Below are positions 1 to 5,786 of a stretch of 6,782 bases of DNA, one piece after another. Under the pieces are notes generated by a model. It was given only the letters and a program-made list of their open reading frames with translations, had not been told where the DNA came from and did no database searches. The stretch covers positions 1-6,782 of the forward strand of contig BBBL01000081.1 of the NCBI GenBank assembly GCA_001311545.1, read 5' to 3'. How positions within the stretch are numbered: position 1 is the first letter of the stretch; every line of letters begins with the position of its first letter. This stretch comes from Thermus kawarayensis JCM 12314. Lineage in GTDB: Bacteria > Deinococcota > Deinococci > Deinococcales > Thermaceae. The position numbers and the translations under genes were made by a program.

Positions 1-117
1 CCAGGGGGTCCCCCACCAGGCGGGGCCGAAGGCCGCCACCAGGAGGAGCCCGGCGAGGAGGAGGAGGCCCAAAACCGCCCCGGGGTTGCGGAGGAAGCGG
101 CGGAAGAGCTTAGGCAT
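1..117 (-). CDS. Peptide ABC transporter permease, DppC/OppC family (N-terminal 39 codons, cut by window edge)
   Basis: Start of the partner permease of DppB. ATG at 117 gives MPKLFRRFLRNPGAVLGL followed by LLLAGLLLVAAFGPAWWG. This is a short basic cytoplasmic stretch (K3, R6, R7, R10), then the first membrane helix at about residues 14-30. FRRFLRNPGAVLGL resembles the usual DppC opening in which an Arg/Lys-rich segment ends in NP-x-A-x-x-G. The ATG lies inside the DppB reading frame and the DppB stop is at codons 2-3, an eight-base overlap (ATGCCTAA). A modest GAGGAT sits seven bases upstream. The frame is open to the window edge with no break. The call rests on this short N-terminus plus position behind DppB; the EAA loop lies outside the window. 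Confidence 0.85.
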   Translation of the reverse strand, partial: MPKLFRRFLRNPGAVLGLLLLAGLLLVAAFGPAWWGTPW

Positions 118-1115
118 AGCGGATCCTCGGGTCCAAGAGGGCGTAGAGGAGGTCCACCAGGAGGTTGAGCAGGGAGTAGACCACCCCCACCAGGAGGGTG
201 ACCCCCATGACGGCGGGAAAGTCCAGGCTGGTGGCGGACTGGGTCACGTAACGGCCGAGGCCGGGCCAGGAGAAGATGGTTTCCGTGAGGACCGCCCCGG
301 AGAGAAGGCCCCCAAGAAGCCCCCCGAGGAGGGTGAGGACGGGCAAGGCCGCGTTTTTAAGGGCGTGGCGGAAGACCACCTGCCCCTCGGAAAGCCCCTT
401 AGCCCAGGCGGTGCGGACGTAGTCCTGGGACAGGACCTCCAGCATGGCCGCCCGGACCATGCGGGCGAGGAGGGCCGCCGAGGCCGAGCCCAAGACGAAG
501 GCCGGGAGGACCAGGTGGGCGAGGGCATCCCGGAAGGCCGCCCACTCCCCCGCCAAGAGGGCGTCCAGGCTCACCATGCCCGTGACCCTAGGAGGGGCAG
601 GAGGAAGGGATCCAGCCGCCCAGGGCCCGGCAGGAGGCCCAGCCTGTGGTGGAGGAGGTCCAGGAGGAGGATGGCCAGGAAGAAGACGGGGGTGGAGCCC
701 AGGAGGAGGGCGAAGAGGCGCACCAGGAGGTCGGGGGGCGGTTTTGCCGCAAAGCCGCCCAGACCCCTGTGGGAAGGCCCAGGAAAACGGCCACCAGGAA
801 GGCGCTCAGGGCGAGCTCCAAGGTAGCGGGGAAAAACTCCCTCAGGTCCTCGGCCACGGGCCTCCCCGTGCGCAAGGACCGGCCCAGGTCCAGTTGGAAA
901 AGCCTCTTTAGGTAGAGGCCGTACTGGACCAGGAGGGGCCGGTCCAGGCCGTAGCGCTCCCGGAACTCCCGGATCTGCTCCTCCCGGGCGTTCTCCCCCA
1001 GGGCGGCCACGGCGGGGTCTATGGGGATCACCTGGGAGACGAAGAAGGTGACGAAGGTGATCCCCAGGCCCACCAGGAGGACGTAGGCGAGGCGCTTGAG
1101 GAGGTAGGAGGCCAT
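110..1115 (-). CDS. Peptide ABC transporter permease, DppB/OppB family (two frame breaks)
   Basis: Inner-membrane permease of a peptide (nickel/oligopeptide-type) importer. ATG at 1115 gives MASYLLKRLAYVLLVGLGITF, a textbook DppB N-terminus. No convincing ribosome site precedes it, and an in-frame TAG lies five codons upstream with no other start codon between, so translation probably depends on coupling to the upstream gene. ERYGLDRPLLVQYGLYL (about 53-69) and DLGRSL (about 76-81) are family hallmarks. The EAA-type loop is at about 231-256 (QDYVRTAWAKGLSEGQVVFR then HALKNA), and GLGRYVTQSATSLDFPAVMG precedes the last helices. One base is missing in each of two G runs, 733-738 (between RQNRPP and DLLVRLF) and 594-597 (between DPFLLP and PPRVTGM). 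A raw translation therefore shows two separate proteins, 588-1115 and 110-577. Repaired length is 335 residues, normal for the family. It ends RIRYA, overlapping the DppC start by eight bases. Confidence 0.92.
124..128 (-). promoter_or_regulatory. Weak ribosome binding site of the DppC-like gene
   Basis: GAGGA on the minus strand (GAGG at seven bases before ATG 117), inside the last codons of the DppB-like gene. It is a partial match, so coupling through the eight-base overlap is likely to contribute. Confidence 0.5.
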
Positions 1116-1127
1116 GGGGAAGGCCCG

Positions 1128-2688
1128 CTACGGCTGCTTGCTCACCTGCACAGGGGGGAGGACATCATGGGGTTCTTGAGGAACCCCTCCACCTTGCCGG
1201 AGAGGGCGATGGGCTGGGCGGGCTGGTAGAGGACGACGTAGGGCCCTGGTGGAGCACCCGCTCGGTGAGCACCTTGTAGAGGGCCTTGCGCTTGTTGGTG
1301 TCCGCCTCCAGGGCCGCCTGCCGGGCCAGCTTGGCCGCCACCTCGTCCTGGTAGCTGTTCCGCCAGGCCAAGGAGCGGGCGCCGTAGTCGGCCCAGGGGG
1401 TGGCGTTCCCGTCGGGGTCAGGGAAGTCGGGGCTCCAGCCCGCCAGGACCATCTGGTGGTTCTGCGCCCGGTAGGTGGCGAGGAGCTCGGCGTTGGCGAT
1501 GGCCCGGATCCGGGCCCTTAGGCCCGCCTTGGCCATGTCCGCCTGGAGCTTGGCGGCCACGTCGGGGCAGGGCACCCCGCCGCCGCAGATCCCGGTGCTC
1601 ACCAGAAGCTCAAACTCCAGGCCCTGAGGGTAGCCCGCCTCGGCCAGGAGCTTCCTGGCCCGGGCGGGATCGTAGGTGTAGGGGGTGGCGGGGTTATGGC
1701 CCAGAAGTCCCTTGGGAATGAAGGTCTGGATCTTGAGGGCGTTCCCCTGGAGGAGGCCCTGGATCAGCTCATCCTGGTTGACCGCATAGCGCACCGCCTC
1801 CCGCACCTTGGGGTTGGCGAAGGGGCTTCCCGCCTTCATGTTCATGCCCAGGTACTGGAGCCTCAGGGTCTCCGCCCGGAGTACCTTAAAGCGAGGGTTG
1901 GCGGCGATGGCCCTCAGGGCCTCGGGAGTAAGCCCCTCGGCGATATCGATCTCCCCGGACTCCAAGGCGGTGCGGAGAACGGCGGGCTCCTGGATGTAGC
2001 GGAGGATGACCCGCTGGATCTTGGGCTTGGTGCGGGCGTAGGGGTTGGCCTCGAGGATCACCTGGCTCCCCCGGTCCCAGCGCACCAGGCGGTAGGGGCC
2101 GGAACCGGCCGAGTTGCTGCTTAGGAAGTCCTTGCCGTAGTCGCCCCCCTTGGCGTTCCTCTGCGCCTCCTCCGAGTCCACCACCCCGCCGATGGTGAAG
2201 GTGAGGATGGAGAGGAAGGACTGGGGAGAAGCGCTCTTGGGAAGGCGCACCTCCACGGTGTAGGGGTCCAGGGCCCGGTAGGCCCCGGGCTTGAGCTGGG
2301 CGATCTCGGTGTACAGGAAGGAGCCGGGGCCTTCAGGGCCAGGGCGCGGTCAAAGCTGTAGACCACGTCCTTGGCCGTCACCTCCCGCCCCGTGGAGAAG
2401 CGGCTTCCCTTGCGCAGGTTGAAGGTGAGGACAGTCGTCCTTGCCCCGCTCCACCCTCCAGCGCTCCGCAAGCCCCGGGCGGAGGGTGGAGAGGTCGTTC
2501 CCCTCAAAACGCACCAGGGTCTCGTAGAGGTTGTCGGCGATCATCACCCCGCTGAACTCGTAGACCACCTGGGGGTCCAGGGTGATGAGGTCGGTGAAGT
2601 CGCCGCCGTAGACCAGAACCTGGGTCCGGTCCTGGGCGTAGCCCATAGCCGCCAAAACCGTAAGTGCCAGCCAAAACCCACGCTTCAT
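1128..2688 (-). CDS. Peptide/oligopeptide ABC transporter substrate-binding protein, DppA/OppA family (several frame breaks)
   Basis: Extracytoplasmic receptor of the SBP_bac_5 family, which binds di- or oligopeptides, including murein peptides in some members. ATG at 2688 has GGAGGTC upstream. Residues 1-18 are a Sec signal peptide ending in GYA before Gln19, with no lipobox Cys. Family landmarks are TLDPQVVYEFSGVMIADNLYETLVRFEG, LTFNLRKGSRFSTGREVTAKDVVYSFDRAL, SAGSGPYRLVRW, ANPYARTKPKIQRVILRYI, NPKVREAVRYAVNQDELIQG and GWSPDFPDPDGN (each abbreviated or partial). Breaks occur at 2433-2442 (one extra or two missing bases, between RGKDD and TVLTF), 2326-2329, 1241-1243 and probably 1153-1158 (one missing base each). 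With the last repair the protein ends PPVQVSKQP at TAG 1128, about 520 residues, 12 bases before the next gene. Without it, the protein stops at TGA 1142-1144. The only two mature cysteines are six residues apart near 368 and 374. Family sure; ligand unknown. Confidence 0.9.
1169..1187 (-). repeat. Short perfect inverted repeat near the end of the peptide-binding protein gene
   Basis: On the minus strand GGGGTTC, a five-base loop, then GAACCCC: seven perfect base pairs, five of them G-C. It lies in the codons for GFLKNP, about 40-60 bases before the stop and about 55 bases before the DppB start. No T run follows, so it is not a classic terminator. It may be a codon coincidence, or an mRNA hairpin separating the abundant binding protein message from the permease part. 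Confidence 0.4.
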
Positions 2689-2693
2689 CGCTT

Positions 2694-2700
2694 GACCTCC
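2694..2700 (-). promoter_or_regulatory. Ribosome binding site of the peptide-binding protein gene
   Basis: GGAGGTC on the minus strand, with GGAGG seven bases before ATG 2688, within the 27-base gap after the MalG-like gene. This and the site of the sugar-binding protein are the strongest in the window. Both precede secreted binding proteins, which are normally made in excess over their permeases. The gap is too short for a terminator plus a new promoter. Confidence 0.85.
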
Positions 2701-2715
2701 TTGTGCCGCCCCATT

Positions 2716-3540
2716 CTAACCTTTCAGGCTCCCCAGGGTAAGCCCCTGGATGAAGTAGCGCTGGGCCAAGAGGAAGACCAGGATGGGGGGAAGGGTGCCC
2801 AGGGTGAGGCCCGCCATGAGCACCGTCCACTCGGTGGAGAACTGGTTCTGGAAAACCGCAAGCCCCACGGTAAGGGGGCGCATCTCCAGGGAGTTGGTGA
2901 CGATCAGGGGCCAGAGGAAGCTGTTCCACCCCGCCAGGAAGGTGAAGGTGCCCAGGGTGGCCAAGGCGGGAGCCGCCAGGGGCAGGGCCACCTTCCAGTA
3001 GACCTGCCAAGGGGTGGCCCCGTCCACGATGGCCGCCTCCTCCAGCTCCCGGGGAAGCTGCAGGAAGTGCTGGCGCATGAGGAAGATGGCGAAGGCGTCA
3101 AAGAGCCCCGGGAGGATGAGGCGTAGTAGGTGTCCACCCACCCAGGTTCCGCATGAGGATGAAGAGGGGAATGATGAGGACGTGCACGGGGATCATCAGG
3201 GTGGCGAGGAAGAGGAGGAAGAGGGCCCCCTGCCCCCGGAAGCGGAAGCGGGCGAAGGCGTAGCCGCCATGGCCCCGCTGGTGAGGTTGAGGAAGGTGAG
3301 CCCCAGGGCCACCAGGAGGGAGTTCAGGTACCAGCGGCCGAAGGGGACGGCGGTGAGCACCCGCTGGTAGTTCTCCAGGTGAAGCTCCCGGGGCCACACC
3401 TCCACGGGCAGGTCAAAGACCGCCCCCGGGGCCTTGAGGCTGGTGGAGACCATCCAGAAGAAGGGGACGAGCATGGTGAGCCCCCCCAGGAGGAGGAGGA
3501 GGTAGACCAGGACGTCCCAGAGCCTTCCCAAAAGCTTCAC
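2716..3540 (-). CDS. Sugar ABC transporter permease, MalG/UgpE-like (three frame breaks)
   Basis: Second permease of the sugar importer. I start it at GTG 3540, which overlaps the upstream TGA as GTGA and lies just after GGAGGA. A longer start at ATG 3576 would add MGPEAPLGSGGS, which does not look like a permease N-terminus. The repaired protein has 275 residues, the standard MalG size. Membrane helix 1 is at about 9-31 (YLLLLLGGLTMLVPFFWM) and the EAA loop at about 167-190 (ELEEAAIVDGATPWQVYWKV). FLAGWNSFLWPLIV follows, and the end is RYFIQGLTLGSLKG. One-base deletions lie near 3263 (between SGAMAA and YAFARF), in the C run 3141-3143 (at RNLGW) and near 3120 (between DTYYA and LILPGLF). The last two are only about 20 bases apart. 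The gene ends 27 bases before the peptide-binding protein gene, with no hairpin between. Family call is firm. Confidence 0.92.
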
Positions 3541-4496
3541 GCTTCCTCCAGAACCCAGCGGCGCCTCAGGGCCCACTGCAGGTAGGTGAGGGCGAAGAGG
3601 ATGAGGAAGAGCACCCAGGCGATGGCCGAGGCGTACCCCATCTCAAAGGGAAAGGTGCCGAAGGCTTCCGGTAGAGGTAGAGCATGAGGACGTTGGTGCT
3701 GTCCAAGGGACCCCCTCCGGTCATGGTGTAGACCAGGCCGAAGACCTGGAAGCCCCCGATCATGGCGAGGAGGGTGTTCAGGAAGACCGTGGGGGAAAGC
3801 AGGGGGAGGACCACGTAGAAGAAGCGCTGGAGCCGTTGGCCCCATCCAGCTCGCCGCCTCCAGGTACTCTCGGCTGATATTTTGCAGCCCCGCCAGGAAG
3901 ATGAGCATCCTGAGGCCCACCCCCGCCCAGACCGAGGCCAGGATGACCCCCCAGATGGCCCAGTGGGGGTCGGAAAGCCAGCCGGGGCCTTCCCGGGCCA
4001 GCCAGGCCAAAAAGGCGGGGGGCTCGGCCCCCAGGAGACGCCATAGGGCGGCAAGCTTCTCCCCCACAAAGCGGAGAAAGAGGTTCACGGGGCCCACCGT
4101 GGGGTTTAAGACCCAGCGCCAGAGGAGGCCCACCGCCACCACGCTGGTCACCGTGGGCAGGAGGTAGAGGGTGCGGAGCACCTTCACCCCCCACCAAGGC
4201 CGGTTGAGGCCCAGGGCGAGGAGCAGGGCGAGGACCATCTCCAGGGGCACCGCCACCCCCACGTAGAAGAGGGTGTTCCAGAAGGCCCTGTGAAAGACGG
4301 GGTCCTCCAGGAGGCGGCGGTAGTTCTCCAGACCCACCCAGTTCTCCTGAATGGTCCTCAGGGTGAGGGGCCTGAGCCCGTCGTAGTCCACGAAGGAGAG
4401 GAGGAGACTTGTGAGGATGGGGCCCAGGTTGAAGGCCAGGAAGCCCGCCAGGGAGGGCAGGAGGAAGAGGAGGGGAAAGCGGAAGTAGACGCGCAC
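3537..4496 (-). CDS. Sugar ABC transporter permease, MalF/UgpA-like (three frame breaks)
   Basis: Inner-membrane permease that pairs with the MalG-like protein to form the channel of the sugar importer. Start is GTG at 4496, behind AGGAGG at 5 bases. Repaired length is 320 residues with about six membrane segments, starting at residues 8-36. The cytoplasmic EAA loop, which contacts the ATPase, spans about residues 210-239 (EYLEAAELDGANG, then RFFYVVLPLL). A hydrophilic insert at about 144-177 (GEKLAALWRLLGAEPPAFLA and onward) lengthens one loop. Three one-base deletions occur, near 3852 (before ELDGANG, inside the EAA loop), 3833 (before QRFFYVV) and 3668 (between LYLYR and EAFGTF). Because there are three, the original frame returns, so a raw translation looks like one 319-residue protein with a nonsense stretch in the middle. 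The stop TGA shares four bases with the GTG of the next gene, which implies translational coupling. Family call is firm, substrate unknown. Confidence 0.92.
   Translation of the reverse strand: MRVYFRFPLLFLLPSLAGFLAFNLGPILTSLLLSFVDYDGLRPLTLRTIQENWVGLENYRRLLEDPVFHRAFWNTLFYVGVAVPLEMVLALLLALGLNRPWWGVKVLRTLYLLPTVTSVVAVGLLWRWVLNPTVGPVNLFLRFVGEKLAALWRLLGAEPPAFLAWLAREGPGWLSDPHWAIWGVILASVWAGVGLRMLIFLAGLQNISREYLEAASWMGPTAPALLLRGPPPAFPHGLPEHPPRHDRGLPGLRPGLHHDRRGSLGQHQRPHALPLPEAFGTFPFEMGYASAIAWVLFLILFALTYLQWALRRRWVLEEA
3544..3549 (-). promoter_or_regulatory. Ribosome binding site of the MalG-like gene, inside the end of the MalF-like gene
   Basis: GGAGGA on the minus strand, three to four bases before GTG 3540. 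The spacing is tight. Together with the GTGA stop/start overlap it supports the GTG start over the ATG at 3576, and points to reinitiation by ribosomes finishing the MalF-like protein. Confidence 0.65.
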
Positions 4497-4501
4497 GGGA
4501 G

Positions 4502-4507
4502 CCTCCT
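4502..4507 (-). promoter_or_regulatory. Ribosome binding site of the MalF-like gene
   Basis: AGGAGG on the minus strand, five bases before GTG 4496. It decides in favour of this GTG as start, since MRVYFRFPLLFLLPSLAGF is the expected permease N-terminus and no ATG lies nearby in frame. It occupies most of the 22-base gap after the binding protein gene. Confidence 0.8.
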
Positions 4508-4518
4508 GGCCTCTTGGG

Positions 4519-5786
4519 CTAGCGCTTCCTGGCCGCCTGGACCTCGTCCAGGATCTTCTGCACCTGAGGGGCCGCGCCGTCCAGGGCGGTCTTCAGGTCG
4601 GCCTTGCCCTGCCACACGGGCTCCAGGGCCTTGTTGATGAGCTGCAGGGCCTCGTTCCAGCGCTCAAAGGTCTCCGTGGGCCGGGCGGTGCGGTTCACCG
4701 TGAGGAAGTACTGCTGGTTCTTGGGGGGAGGAGGAACGAAGAAGTCCCTGAGGTTCTGGATGCTCTTCTCCACGCTCTTCACATCCACCCCCCGGGCCGG
4801 GATGATGAGGCCGGTCTTGGTGAAGGCCTGGCTCGCCTCGGGGCCCGCCAGGAAGGAGAGGAGCTTCCAGGCGGCCTCGGGGTTCTTGGTGCCCGCGGCC
4901 ATCACCCAGCCGGAGCCGTCTATGTCCACGATGCTTCCCGCCTTGCCCCGGGGGAAGGGGACCACGTCAAAGTCAAACTTGGCCCGGGCCTTCAGGGTGG
5001 GCACCCGCCAGCGCCCGTCCACGATCATCCCCGTCTGGCCGTTGAGGAACATGGTGAAGGCCCCCCGGTCCTGGGCCTCCTCGGGGGTGGGGGCCACGTG
5101 GTGCTTGTAGCGGAGGTCCAGATAGAACTGGAGGCCCTCCAGGGAGGCGGGGCTATTCAGGAGGAACTTGCTGTGGTCGGGGCTGTAGAAACGCCCCCCC
5201 GCCGACCAGACCCAAGGCTGCCAGAAGAGGTAGAAGGTCTGGAAGGAAACCCCCCACTGGACCCGGCGGCCGTCCTTCTCCAAGGTGAGGGCCTTGGCGT
5301 AGCGCAGGAAATCCTCCCAGGTCCAGTCGGGCCGGGGGTCGGGAAGGCCCGCCTTGCGCAGGAGGTTCCGGTTGTAGAAGACCACCAGGTTGGAGACGTC
5401 CCGGGGAAGACCGTACTGGACCCCTTCCCACTGGAAGGCCTTGAGGATGCCCGGGAAAATGTCCCCGGTGGGGTAGCGGTCCCGCTTCAGGAAGGGGTCC
5501 AGAGGCCTCAGGACCCCCTTGAGGCCATCCCGGGGAAGTCTATGTTGTTGAGGAAGAAGACGTCGGGCGGGGTCCCGGCGGCCATCATGGCGGTGATCTT
5601 GGCCAGGTACTCGTTGGAGGGGATGTTGATGTACTCCACCTGGATCCCCGGGTTCCTCTCCTGGAAGAGGCGCAGGACCTGCTGGTAGGCCTGGATCTCC
5701 TCCTGGCTTCCCCAGCTGGCCAGGACCAGCTTCTGGGCCGAAGCCAGACCCAAAAGAAGCAAAAGGACGCCCAAGAGCTTTCTCAT
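4519..5786 (-). CDS. Sugar ABC transporter substrate-binding protein (CUT1 / MalE-UgpB type, one frame break)
   Basis: Extracytoplasmic binding protein that captures a sugar or oligosaccharide and hands it to the two permeases encoded just downstream. ATG at 5786 is preceded by a strong GGAGGTG site. Residues 1-17 ([17 protein letters not shown]) form a Sec signal peptide with ASA before Gln18; there is no lipobox Cys. The mature part starts KLVLASWGSQEE, and FQERNPGIQVEY, MMAAGTPPDVFFLN, TMFLNGQTGMIVDGRW and GSGWVMAAGTKNPEAAWKLLSFL are the usual landmarks of the SBP_bac_1 fold. One missing base near 5518-5522 shifts the frame after NNIDFPGMA; it resumes at KGVLRPLDPFL. Repaired length is 422 residues, normal for the family. 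The first four bases overlap the stop of the GH3 gene, and the stop lies 22 bases before the MalF-like gene. The ligand cannot be read from the sequence; a GlcNAc-containing sugar is a guess from the neighbour. Confidence 0.92.

Noticed and set aside
110..577. Separate small permease gene starting at ATG 577
   Set aside because: It is the C-terminal half of DppB. The missing half is directly upstream in the adjacent frames, and the ATG is an internal Met in PRVTGMVSLDALL.
86..826. Plus-strand open frames such as 86-826, 2371-3126 and 5098-5688
   Set aside because: They are mirror images of the minus-strand genes, common in high-GC DNA. Their products are Gly/Arg/Pro/Glu-rich with no domain, signal or ribosome site.
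2689..2715. Independent promoter for the peptide transporter genes in the 27-base gap
   Set aside because: The gap holds only the ribosome site and no recognisable -35/-10 pair. A promoter inside the upstream gene cannot be excluded, but nothing in the sequence marks one.
1..3600. Frequent CACCAGGAGG / CCAGGAGG words on the plus strand, resembling a repeat family
   Set aside because: They arise from Leu-Leu-Val and similar codons (CTCCTGGTG) in hydrophobic helices. Spacing is irregular and there is no conserved unit, so neither CRISPR nor a tandem repeat.
594..3855. Programmed frameshifting or transcriptional slippage
   Set aside because: Known Thermus slippage (dnaX) uses a long A run. Here the runs are short G/C runs of two to six, scattered over all genes at random places, including inside the EAA loop.
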